From positions 1 to 8,796 of the forward strand of contig CAZVTK010000177.1 in assembly GCA_964629765.1 (NCBI GenBank): DNA of 8,796 nt, read 5' to 3'. The DNA comes from RCIO01 sp964629765 (lineage in GTDB: Bacteria; Pseudomonadota; Alphaproteobacteria; Rhizobiales; Rhizobiaceae). Shown piece after piece: positions 1-5,022 of this stretch; position 1 is the first letter of the stretch, and every line of letters starts with the position of its first letter. The notes beneath the pieces are model-generated. The model was not told the DNA's origin, searched no databases, and saw only the letters and a list, made by a program, of their open reading frames with translations. The position numbers and the translations under genes are program-made.

Positions 1-2
1 CG

Positions 3-371
3 CCCGGCCCCTCGCCGCGCATGGCGGTGCTCGGCCGGCCCGCCGACGTCGCGCCCGAGGCCGCGATGGCGGCCGGCGTGCGCACGACCTCCAAGGGCGC
101 CAAGCCGGGCGCCGGCGACAGCCGCCGCGACCCGCGCGCCGTCGCCATTCCCGTGCCCCAGCAGGTTGCGCGCTGGGCGCTGTCGAACGCGCCGATCCGC
201 ATGGACCCGCGCGGCACGACCGCCCCGTCCTACGCGCACGCCATCGTCCGCTCGGCGCCCGAAATGGTCTACACGGACGGTTTCCACACCGGCGACGTGC
301 AGGGCAATTCCGGCCGCTTCACCGGCAAGGCCGTCAGCTTCCTGTCGGTGGCCCGCTTCGGCACGAACTGA
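3..371 (+). CDS. C-terminal fragment of an unidentified protein (possibly a DUF882-type tail)
   Basis: The reading frame is open from the left window edge to a TGA at 369-371, so this is the 3' end of a gene that starts outside; the ATG at 21 is probably internal. About 120 residues are visible. The first 50 or so are rich in Ala, Gly, Pro and Arg and look like a disordered linker. The end is more ordered, with a segment resembling MVYTDGF near the middle and FLSVARFGTN as the last ten residues. No catalytic motif or membrane segment is visible. From memory, long low-complexity tails ending like this occur in DUF882 (YcbK-like, peptidase M15-related) cell-wall proteins of Mesorhizobium relatives; that is a weak recollection and the diagnostic domain lies outside the window. 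That the frame is coding is likely from its length and codon-position GC; the product is unknown. Confidence 0.6.
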   Translation, partial: PGPSPRMAVLGRPADVAPEAAMAAGVRTTSKGAKPGAGDSRRDPRAVAIPVPQQVARWALSNAPIRMDPRGTTAPSYAHAIVRSAPEMVYTDGFHTGDVQGNSGRFTGKAVSFLSVARFGTN

Positions 372-397
372 GCCGCAAGCAGGCCGAGCCGGCGATT

Positions 398-418
398 CCC
401 GCCGCGACGCGCGGCGGG
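398..418. terminator. GC-rich hairpin between convergent genes
   Basis: A perfect 9-bp stem (CCCGCCGCG at 398-406, CGCGGCGGG at 410-418) with a 3-nt loop lies in the 63-bp gap between the stop of the left partial gene (371) and the stop of eda (435). Neither strand has a clear T-run after the stem, so it is not a canonical intrinsic terminator. Its place between two converging genes suggests a shared transcription block or an mRNA 3'-end protector. This is an inference from position and structure. Confidence 0.45.
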
Positions 419-434
419 CCGCTTCCTGAAAACC

Positions 435-1079
435 CTATGCCTTGCTGCGCAGCGCCGCCGCTTCGGCGGCCAGCGTCTCGATCCGGCCCCAGTCGCCGGC
501 CGCGACGGCGTCGTCCGGCGCCACCCACGAGCCGCCGACGCAGACCACGTTGGGCAAAGCCAGGTACTCGGCCGCGTTCTTCATCGACACGCCGCCGGTC
601 GGGCAGAAGGACAGGCCCGCGAAGGGCGAGGCGAGCGACTTGAGGAACGGCATGCCGCCGGCCTGCTCGGCGGGGAAGAATTTCGCCACCGTGTAGCCGT
701 GCTCCAGCAGGACCATCATTTCGGCCGGGGTGATCGCGCCGGGCAGGAAGGCCACGTGCGAGTCCTTCGCGCGGCGCAGAAGGTCCGGCGTCTGGCCGGG
801 GCTGACGACGAAGCGCGCGCCGGCCGCCTCGACATTGGCGAAATCGCTGGCGTTGAGGATCGTGCCGGCGCCGACGATCGCTTCCGGCACCTGCCGCGCC
901 ACCGTTTCGATGGCCGCCAGCGCGACGGGCGTGCGCAGCGTGATCTCGATGGCCGGCAGGCCGCCGGCCGCCAGCGCACGCGCCAGCGGCACCGCGTCCT
1001 CCAGCCGGTCGATCTTCAGGACCGGAACGACGGGCTGGCCCGCCAGCAGATCGACCAGTCGGCGCGCATGCGATGCCAT
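435..1079 (-). CDS. eda: 2-dehydro-3-deoxy-6-phosphogluconate (KDPG) aldolase
   Basis: Cytosolic class I aldolase of the Entner-Doudoroff pathway. It cleaves KDPG to pyruvate and glyceraldehyde 3-phosphate, and the family often also acts on 4-hydroxy-2-oxoglutarate. The 214-residue product has the usual family length. Visible motifs are PVLKID near residue 20, AIEITLRT with the catalytic Glu45 and Arg49, GAGTILN around residue 72, the Schiff-base Lys133 in TVAKFFPAE, and the phosphate-binding PTGGV near 160. With this start the residue numbers equal those of the E. coli enzyme. A second in-frame ATG four codons upstream (1091) is possible; I prefer 1079 because a run of five Gs lies 7-11 bases before it and the protein then begins MAS, as I recall for relatives. 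The gene stands alone here: no edd, zwf or kdgK is next to it. It diverges from trhO and converges with the left partial gene. Confidence 0.95.
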   Translation of the reverse strand: MASHARRLVDLLAGQPVVPVLKIDRLEDAVPLARALAAGGLPAIEITLRTPVALAAIETVARQVPEAIVGAGTILNASDFANVEAAGARFVVSPGQTPDLLRRAKDSHVAFLPGAITPAEMMVLLEHGYTVAKFFPAEQAGGMPFLKSLASPFAGLSFCPTGGVSMKNAAEYLALPNVVCVGGSWVAPDDAVAAGDWGRIETLAAEAAALRSKA

Positions 1080-1156
1080 CGAAACCCCCATGGACAGGAT
1101 TTCAATCGGATTAGGTTGCGTCGCAGCAAATGTCCATCCCGCTCCGATCCAGTTGT

Positions 1157-1166
1157 AGACCGGTCT
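1157..1166. promoter_or_regulatory. Perfect palindrome AGACCGGTCT in the eda/trhO divergent region
   Basis: A 10-bp perfect palindrome lies about midway between the eda start (1079 or 1091) and the trhO start (1221). It is the clearest dyad in this 130-141 bp region. Its size and place suit an operator for a dimeric regulator acting on one or both genes. A GC-rich palindrome of this length can arise by chance, and no convincing -35/-10 pair was found for either gene, so this is a candidate only. Confidence 0.3.
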
Positions 1167-1220
1167 GGTTGCAGGCCGGCGGGCTTGCTCCCGCGACGCC
1201 GCGCGCATAGGTATCGCGCC

Positions 1221-2147
1221 ATGCAGCTTGTCCCCGATGCGCCGCACCGCGTCGCCGCCTTCTACCGCTTCGCGCGGATGGACGACCCGCCTGCGCTGAA
1301 GCGCGAGCTGGCCGTGCTCGCCTGCGGGCTGGGCCTGCGCGGCACCATCCTCGTCGCGCCCGAGGGCATCAACGGCACGGTCGCCGGCTCGGCCGACGCG
1401 CTGGAGCGGCTGGTCGCGCGCCTGCGCGCCTTGCCGGGCTGCGCGGAGATGGATGTGAAGTGGTCCGACGCGCCGGCGCGGCCGTTCCACCGCTTGAAGG
1501 TGCGCCTCAAGCGCGAAATCGTCACCATGGGCGTCGACGGGCTCGACCCGGCGGGCGGGGCGGGCGCCTATGTCGAGCCGTCCGACTGGAACGCGCTGAT
1601 CGCCGATCCCGACACGGTGGTGATCGACACGCGCAACGACTACGAGGTGGCGCTCGGCTCGTTCGCCGGCGCTCTCGACCCCGGCACCGCGCGCTTCGGC
1701 GACTTTCCCGCCTGGGCGAAGGCGAATCACAACCGCCTCGCCGGCCGCAAGGTGGCCATGTACTGTACCGGCGGCATACGCTGCGAGAAGGCGACCGCCT
1801 ATGTGAAGTCGCTCGGCGTCGACGCGGTGTTTCACCTCAGGGGCGGCATCCTCAGATATCTGGAGGAGGTGCCCGCCGCCGGGAGCCTGTGGCGCGGCGA
1901 GTGCTTCGTCTTCGACGAGCGGGTCGGGGTCAGCCACGGGCTGGAGCCGGGCGAGGCCAGCCTGTGCCGCGCCTGCCGGCATCCGCTGACGGCCGAGGAC
2001 CGGACCTCGCCGCTTTATATCGAGGGCGTCTCCTGCCATCGCTGCCACGACGCTTACGGCGAGGAGGACCGCGCGCGCTTCGCCGAGCGCCAGCGGCAGG
2101 TGGAGCTGGCGCGGGCGCGGCAGGCGGGGCCGCATATCGGCCGCTGA
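1221..2147 (+). CDS. trhO: tRNA uridine(34) hydroxylase TrhO, rhodanese-family (UPF0176/YceA)
   Basis: Oxygen-dependent hydroxylase that forms 5-hydroxyuridine at the wobble base of certain tRNAs; cytosolic. The product is 308 residues, normal for the family. The N-terminal acylphosphatase-like part (residues 5-105) contains the conserved GTILVAPEGINGT (41-53). The rhodanese domain (about 125-220) has VVIDTRNDYE (133-142) and the active-site loop CTGGIRCEK (182-190), with the catalytic Cys182 and a second Cys188. The C-terminal part carries two CxxC pairs, Cys249/Cys252 and Cys272/Cys275, likely to bind zinc. The ATG at 1221 gives the family N-terminus; upstream in-frame codons run through the eda control region and are not protein-like. 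The ribosome binding site is weak (AGG about 10 bases upstream). The next gene begins 81 bp downstream on the same strand with its own strong ribosome binding site. Confidence 0.93.
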   Translation: MQLVPDAPHRVAAFYRFARMDDPPALKRELAVLACGLGLRGTILVAPEGINGTVAGSADALERLVARLRALPGCAEMDVKWSDAPARPFHRLKVRLKREIVTMGVDGLDPAGGAGAYVEPSDWNALIADPDTVVIDTRNDYEVALGSFAGALDPGTARFGDFPAWAKANHNRLAGRKVAMYCTGGIRCEKATAYVKSLGVDAVFHLRGGILRYLEEVPAAGSLWRGECFVFDERVGVSHGLEPGEASLCRACRHPLTAEDRTSPLYIEGVSCHRCHDAYGEEDRARFAERQRQVELARARQAGPHIGR

Positions 2148-2228
2148 GAGGCCCTGGGCTTCGTTGCATTTTCGCACGCGGTTCCTACCTTGTAGGGCGC
2201 ATCGTGTCCGCGCCCGAAGGAGGCCCGC

Positions 2229-2948
2229 TTGTTCGACCCGAAGAAACTGCTCGACGACCTGCTCGGCTCGCAGGTTCCCGGCACCGGCGGCACGGTGCGC
2301 GAGGGCGCCGGCAAGGTCACCCAGATGGCGAAGGACAATCCGCTCGCGGCCGGCGCCATCGCCGCCGTTCTGCTGGGCACCGGCACGGGCCGCCGCGTCA
2401 CCGGCACGGCGCTGAAGGTCGGCGGCCTCGCCGCCATCGCCGGCCTCGCCTACAAGGCGTACCAGAACTACCAGAAGGGCGACGAGCCGGCGGTGCCGCC
2501 AGCCGGACAGGATGGGCAGGGCGGGCAGGTTCTCCTGCCGCCGCCGGCCGATACGCCCTTCGACCCGCAGTCCGCGCCGCAGGGCGAGGCCGAGTTCGCC
2601 CTGACGCTGGTGCGCGCCATGATCGCGGCGGCCAAGGCCGACGGCCATATCGACGAGGCAGAGCGGACGCGTATCGGCGACAAGCTGCGCACCTCCGGCC
2701 TCGACGGCGAGGCGGAGCGGTTCCTGATGGACGAGCTCGACAGGCCGCTCGACATCGACCAGCTTGTAGCCGGCGCCCGCACCGAGGCGCAGCGTGCCGA
2801 GCTCTACACCGCCTCGCGGCTGGCCATCGATCCCGACACGCGCGCCGAGCGCGGCTATCTCGACCTGCTGGCCGGCCGGCTGAAGCTGCCCGACGCGCTG
2901 GTCGACCACATCGAGGCGACGGTCGCGGAGGTGAAGGTCAGGGTTTGA
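2229..2948 (+). CDS. DUF533 / TerB-like tellurite-resistance family protein
   Basis: 239-residue protein of unproven function. The TTG start is supported by a strong Shine-Dalgarno sequence (GAAGGAGG, 2216-2223) 5 bases upstream and by the family-like beginning MFDPKKLLDDLLGS. Residues 39-50 and 62-76 are Gly/Ala-rich hydrophobic stretches that probably associate with the membrane (hairpin or two short helices). A Pro/Gly-rich linker follows (about 84-118), then a helical TerB-like domain (about 118-237) with the acidic signature AAAKADGHIDEAE (133-145) and a second acidic segment AIDPDTRAERGYLDLLA (199-215). In TerB-fold proteins these acidic loops are thought to bind metal. Family names mention tellurite, but single-copy DUF533 proteins like this are not known to confer resistance, and no other ter genes are nearby. 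Confidence 0.85.
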   Translation: MFDPKKLLDDLLGSQVPGTGGTVREGAGKVTQMAKDNPLAAGAIAAVLLGTGTGRRVTGTALKVGGLAAIAGLAYKAYQNYQKGDEPAVPPAGQDGQGGQVLLPPPADTPFDPQSAPQGEAEFALTLVRAMIAAAKADGHIDEAERTRIGDKLRTSGLDGEAERFLMDELDRPLDIDQLVAGARTEAQRAELYTASRLAIDPDTRAERGYLDLLAGRLKLPDALVDHIEATVAEVKVRV

Positions 2949-2950
2949 GA

Positions 2951-3088
2951 GCCCGCCCGGAAACTGCGTGAGGGCGGCCTGCAAATGGCGTTTTTCTGCG
3001 CTCCGGTGCTCACGTACTGAATGTACGCTCAGCTCCGGTGCTCAAAAACCACCATTTTCGCCACGCCCTGACGCCTTTCCAGACAGGC
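2951..3088. repeat. Long imperfect palindromic intergenic element (about 138 bp)
   Basis: The two halves are imperfect reverse complements centred on a perfect core, CGTAC-TGAAT-GTACG at 3013-3027. Outside it, AAATGGCGTTTTT (2983-2995) faces AAAAACCACCATTT (3044-3057). GCGTGAGGGCG (2966-2976) faces CGCCCTGACGC (3064-3074), and GGAAA (2959-2963) faces TTTCC (3076-3080). The outermost bases, GCC at 2951-2953 and GGC at 3086-3088, also pair. It starts two bases after the DUF533 stop codon. A transcript would fold into a long interrupted hairpin. The shape resembles REP/RIME/MITE-like interspersed repeats of Hyphomicrobiales, and the core recalls repeats I have seen in Mesorhizobium-like genomes. 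Copy number cannot be judged from one window. Confidence 0.7.
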
Positions 3089-3098
3089 TCTGGATCCG

Positions 3099-3113
3099 TT
3101 AACGCTTCGTCAA
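3099..3113. promoter_or_regulatory. Near-match to the CtrA binding motif
   Basis: The sequence reads TTAA, seven bases, then TCAA followed by CCAT. This is one base off the alphaproteobacterial cell-cycle regulator consensus TTAA-N7-TTAA. It lies about 27 bases upstream of a possible -10 element and 215 bases upstream of the SDR start. One match of this length in an AT-richer stretch can be chance, so it is a candidate only. Confidence 0.3.
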
Positions 3114-3139
3114 CCATTCCGGCGCAGCATCACCATCAG

Positions 3140-3206
3140 TCTAATCGGCTTTTCTCCTCCCAAGACCGGTTCAGATCGAGGCGGCTGGCGACAGCCGCCT
3201 CTTTTT
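3140..3206 (+). ncRNA. Candidate small RNA ending at the 3178-3206 terminator
   Basis: A strong terminator lies 230 bp past the nearest upstream stop on this strand and 122 bp before the next gene, so it may end an independent short transcript. A possible -10 element, TCTAAT (3140-3145, 5 of 6 matches to TATAAT), would start an RNA near 3152. That RNA would be about 55 nt, with an anti-Shine-Dalgarno-like CTCCTCCC (3153-3160) at its 5' end followed by the terminator hairpin. Exposed CU-rich anti-SD motifs are typical of trans-acting sRNAs of Rhizobiales such as the AbcR and alpha-r14/NfeR1 families. No good -35 box stands at the right distance, and the RNA could instead start further upstream or be read-through from the DUF533 gene. 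The coordinates include the -10 element. Confidence 0.3.
3178..3206 (+). terminator. Rho-independent terminator
   Basis: A perfect 9-bp stem, GAGGCGGCT (3178-3186) with AGCCGCCTC (3193-3201), encloses a 6-nt loop and is followed directly by five Ts (3202-3206). This is a canonical intrinsic terminator for plus-strand transcription. It could end read-through from the DUF533 gene or a separate short RNA, and it insulates the SDR gene from upstream transcription. Confidence 0.85.
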
Positions 3207-3261
3207 GTCGGCGCTTGCCCGCGCCCGCGCCATCTGCGATCAAAAGCCGGCATTACTTTGC

Positions 3262-3306
3262 GCATGTCGCTGGCCCGAAACCGGTTTCCACTTTCGGGCG
3301 ACATGC
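3262..3306. repeat. Compact two-step palindromic repeat upstream of the SDR gene
   Basis: The outer stem is GCATGTC (3262-3268) with GACATGC (3300-3306). The inner stem is GCCCGAAA (3273-3280) with TTTCGGGC (3292-3299), around an 11-nt loop, with 4 unpaired bases on the left side only. Both stems are perfect (15 bp in total). Sequences of the form GCATGTCG-N-CCGAAACCG-N-GGCGACATGC are, from memory, a very common interspersed intergenic repeat in Rhizobium and Mesorhizobium genomes. It ends 22 bases before the SDR start codon and could sit in its leader. No T-run follows, so it is unlikely to be a simple terminator. Confidence 0.7.
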
Positions 3307-3328
3307 TTGAGCGTGGAGAAGTATCAGC

Positions 3329-4084
3329 ATGGCCGCAACGTCGAAGATCGCCATCGTCACCGGAGCCGGAACCGGCATCGGCGCGGCCTGCGCTTCTGCG
3401 CTGGTCGGTGCCGGCTGGACCACGGTCTTCATCGGCCGGCGCATGGACAGGCTCGAGGAAGCCGCGACGGCCGCCACAGGGCCGGGCAAGGCGGTGGCCA
3501 TCGCCTGCGACGTCACCAATCCCGAGCAGGTGGAAGTGCTGTTCCAGCGCATCGAGCGCGAATATGGCCGGCTCGACCTTCTGTTCAACAATGCCGGGAT
3601 GGGCGCCAAGGGCGCGCCGATCGACGAGATCCCGGTCGAGGTGTGGAAGCAGGTGGTCGACGTCAACGTCACCGGCTCCTACCTGTGCGCCCGCGCCGCC
3701 TTCGGCCTGATGCGCCGGCAGAAGCCGCAGGGCGGACGCATCATCAACAACGGCTCGATCTCGGCCCATGCGCCGCGTCCCGGCTCGGCGCCCTACACCA
3801 CCACCAAGCACGCCATCACCGGGCTGACCAAGACCATCGCGCTCGACGGGCGCCCGTTCGACATCGCCTGCGGGCAGATCGACATCGGCAACGCGCTGAC
3901 CGAGATGGCCGCGCCGATGACCAAGGGTGTGCCGCAGGCCGACGGCTCGATCCGGCCGGAGGCCACGATGGACGTGGGCCGCGTGGCCGACGCGCTGCTG
4001 CACATGGCGAGCCTGCCGCTCGACACCAACGTGCTGTTCATGACCGTGATGGCGACGAAAATGCCGTTCGTCGGGCGGGGCTGA
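3329..4084 (+). CDS. Classical short-chain dehydrogenase/reductase (SDR), substrate unknown
   Basis: NAD(P)-dependent oxidoreductase of 251 residues, the usual length for a classical SDR. The Rossmann nucleotide-binding motif TGAGTGIG is at 11-18. An Arg pair after the second strand (Arg37-Arg38 in IGRRMD) may favour NADP(H). Asp61-Val62, the structural NNAG (87-90), Asn113 and the catalytic Ser143, Tyr156 and Lys160 (YTTTK) are all present, so the enzyme should be active. The usual PG motif after the Tyr/Lys helix is replaced by CGQIDIGNALT, a variant seen in one subgroup of proteobacterial SDRs. The ATG at 3329 fits the Rossmann start; GGAG (3315-3318) is 10 bases upstream, slightly far. 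A palindromic repeat sits just upstream and the gene stops 6 bp before the converging brnA stop. No neighbour indicates the substrate. Confidence 0.9.
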   Translation: MAATSKIAIVTGAGTGIGAACASALVGAGWTTVFIGRRMDRLEEAATAATGPGKAVAIACDVTNPEQVEVLFQRIEREYGRLDLLFNNAGMGAKGAPIDEIPVEVWKQVVDVNVTGSYLCARAAFGLMRRQKPQGGRIINNGSISAHAPRPGSAPYTTTKHAITGLTKTIALDGRPFDIACGQIDIGNALTEMAAPMTKGVPQADGSIRPEATMDVGRVADALLHMASLPLDTNVLFMTVMATKMPFVGRG

Positions 4085-4090
4085 GGCTCG

Positions 4091-4327
4091 TCAGCCGAGC
4101 TTCTCGGCGATCCACATCTTGATCAGCGCCTGCCGGGTGACGCCGAGCCGCTGCGCCTCCTTGTCGAGCCCGTGGACCATCCATGCCGGGAAATCGACAT
4201 TGACGCGCCGGGCCTCCTGATTGGGGCGCCTGGCCTTGGACCAGTCGATGAACTCGCTCACGTCCTCGCCGTCATCGAACCGACGGTCGAACTCTTCCGC
4301 GCTAATGGTCTTGCCGGTTGCTTTCAT
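4091..4327 (-). CDS. brnA: BrnA-type antitoxin (ribbon-helix-helix)
   Basis: 78-residue antitoxin that should neutralise the BrnT toxin encoded just upstream and, as a complex, repress the shared promoter. The N-terminal half (MKATGKTISAEEFDRRFDDG then an acidic DVSEFIDWSKA stretch) is the toxin-wrapping part. The C-terminal half is a ribbon-helix-helix DNA-binding fold: strand RVNVDFP (41-47), helix WMVHGLDKEAQRLG (49-62), turn VTR, helix QALIKMWIAEKLG (66-78). I chose the ATG at 4327 because it gives the family N-terminus and has AGGAG about 10 bases upstream; an ATG at 4354 would add nine Arg-rich residues. Its first 26 bases overlap the end of brnT, the usual arrangement that couples antitoxin translation to the toxin. 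Confidence 0.85.
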   Translation of the reverse strand: MKATGKTISAEEFDRRFDDGEDVSEFIDWSKARRPNQEARRVNVDFPAWMVHGLDKEAQRLGVTRQALIKMWIAEKLG

Positions 4328-4577
4328 ATCTCTCGATCTCCTCGGGACGCGCACGGCGCACTGAAATAAGCCTCACGGCATTCCCGCGAAGCGTGTAGAT
4401 CGCCGACCAGACCTTGTGCGCGAGCGTTCCGATCGCGATAAAACGCGGCTCGCTTTCGCTCGTCGTCGGGCTGACCAGCAGCTTGCCGTCTTTCCAAAGC
4501 GCCTGCGCTTCCTCGAAATCGATCCCGTGCTTGACCTTGTTGGTCAGGCTCTTGCCGGGGTCGTATTCGAACTCCAT
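4302..4577 (-). CDS. brnT: BrnT-type toxin (RelE-fold ribonuclease family)
   Basis: 91-residue toxin of the BrnT family, whose characterised member from Brucella cleaves RNA and stops growth. Family marks in order are EFEYDPGKS (2-10), NKVKHGIDFEEAQALW (13-28), RFIAIG (45-50), a VWSAIYTLRGNAVRLISVRRA strand region (57-77) and the C-terminal EEIERYE (79-85). Length is normal and nothing is truncated, so the module looks intact. It is the first gene of the two-gene operon and overlaps brnA by 26 bases. No Shine-Dalgarno sequence precedes the ATG, and the predicted promoter sits so close that the mRNA probably starts at or next to the start codon. The pair is more AT-rich than its neighbours, consistent with mobile acquisition, though no attachment site or transposase is visible. 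Confidence 0.88.
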   Translation of the reverse strand: MEFEYDPGKSLTNKVKHGIDFEEAQALWKDGKLLVSPTTSESEPRFIAIGTLAHKVWSAIYTLRGNAVRLISVRRARPEEIERYESNRQDH

Positions 4578-4582
4578 GCGCC

Positions 4583-4611
4583 AATATGGTATGGAAACTA
4601 TACCATTTCAA
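4583..4611 (-). promoter_or_regulatory. brnTA promoter with embedded operator
   Basis: On the minus strand a -35 TTGAAA (4606-4611) and a -10 CATATT (4583-4588) are spaced by exactly 17 bp. Between and across them lies an inverted repeat, ATGGTAT (4600-4606 on the minus strand) and ATACCAT (4586-4592), with a 7-bp spacer. The dyad overlaps the last base of the -35 and the first three bases of the -10, so a BrnA-BrnT complex bound there would block RNA polymerase; autoregulation of this kind is known for the family. Only five bases separate the -10 from the brnT ATG. Confidence 0.7.
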
Positions 4612-4629
4612 CCCGGAACGCGGGCCGGG
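4612..4629 (-). terminator. Weak hairpin after the YCII gene
   Basis: CCCGG (4612-4616) and CCGGG (4625-4629) can form a 5-bp stem with an 8-nt loop directly after the YCII stop and directly before the brnTA -35 box. Only two Ts follow on the minus strand. It may weakly separate the aminotransferase-YCII transcript from brnTA, but it is too poor to be called a terminator with confidence. Confidence 0.25.
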
Positions 4630-5004
4630 CTACTCCGGCTCGACCGGCTTGCCCGGAACGTACAGCTTCACCGGCCTGATCTCGTAGACGGCGGTCCTGT
4701 TGACCTTGCGCAACTGGCGCGCCGCTTCGACCGCCTGCTCCATCGTCTCACACTCGTAGACGTAGAAGCCGAGCAATTGCTCCTTCGTCTCGGCGAACGG
4801 CCCATCAAGCAGCATGCCGGGCTCCAGCCCCCGCAACGTCTTGGCTCCCGCGGTGAAGTCCAGCCGCGCGGCCGGGCCGAGGGTGCCGTCCTCGTCGAGC
4901 CGCGCATGCGTCTTCATCAGTTCGTCCATCAGCGCCGCGTCGTCCTCGGAGGTCAGTCCGGCGATCTTCTCTTCCTGATGGTAGGCGAGAATGGCGTAGA
5001 GCAT
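4630..5004 (-). CDS. YCII-related (DGPF domain) protein
   Basis: 124-residue protein of the YCII/DGPF family, small ferredoxin-like-fold proteins of mostly unknown function. Visible are the N-terminal strand MLYAILAYH, a helix around LMDELMKTHARLDEDG (25-40), and the family motif DGPFAETKEQLLGFYVYEC (67-85) with its conserved Asp-Gly-Pro-Phe. A basic C-terminal strand with YEIRPVKLY closes the fold. The start has a good Shine-Dalgarno sequence (GGAGG, 5010-5014) 5 bases away. DGPF proteins often sit next to an ECF sigma factor gene; here there is none. Instead the gene follows the aminotransferase by 18 bp on the same strand and is probably co-transcribed with it. The biochemical role is unknown. 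Confidence 0.88.
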   Translation of the reverse strand: MLYAILAYHQEEKIAGLTSEDDAALMDELMKTHARLDEDGTLGPAARLDFTAGAKTLRGLEPGMLLDGPFAETKEQLLGFYVYECETMEQAVEAARQLRKVNRTAVYEIRPVKLYVPGKPVEPE

Positions 5005-5022
5005 GGTGTCCTCCGGGTCGTG

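Larger units (their letters stand above)
2949..3328. other. 380-bp non-coding region with several structured elements
   Basis: No credible gene lies between the DUF533 stop and the SDR start. The open frames that cross it translate repeats and have no family-like sequence. In order it holds a long imperfect palindrome (2951-3088), a CtrA-like site (3099-3113), a possible -10 element (3140-3145), a Rho-independent terminator (3178-3206) and a second, compact palindromic repeat (3262-3306). It is more AT-rich than the flanking genes. Most of the unexplained structure in the window is concentrated here. Confidence 0.8.

Noticed and set aside
2184..2196. Small dyad CCTAC-CTT-GTAGG before the DUF533 gene, with TTGCAT upstream as a possible -35
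   Set aside because: The stem is only 5 bp and no -10 at a sensible distance is convincing; it could be chance.
1460..2971. A 503-codon plus-strand frame across trhO and the DUF533 gene
   Set aside because: It is a frame-shifted reading of two well-supported genes and is extremely Arg-rich without recognisable motifs.
435..2984. A single 849-codon open frame on the minus strand covering eda and everything up to 2984
   Set aside because: Only the last quarter is eda. The rest lies antisense to trhO and the DUF533 gene, is rich in Arg, Ala and Gly, and has no family-like motif; long antisense frames are expected at this GC content.
3038..3310. A 90-codon plus-strand frame in the intergenic region
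   Set aside because: It reads through the right arm of the long palindrome, the terminator and the second palindrome, has no good ribosome binding site and no protein-like pattern.
3110..4003. A 297-codon minus-strand frame antisense to the SDR gene
   Set aside because: It is a shadow of a well-supported gene, covers the terminator and has no motif.
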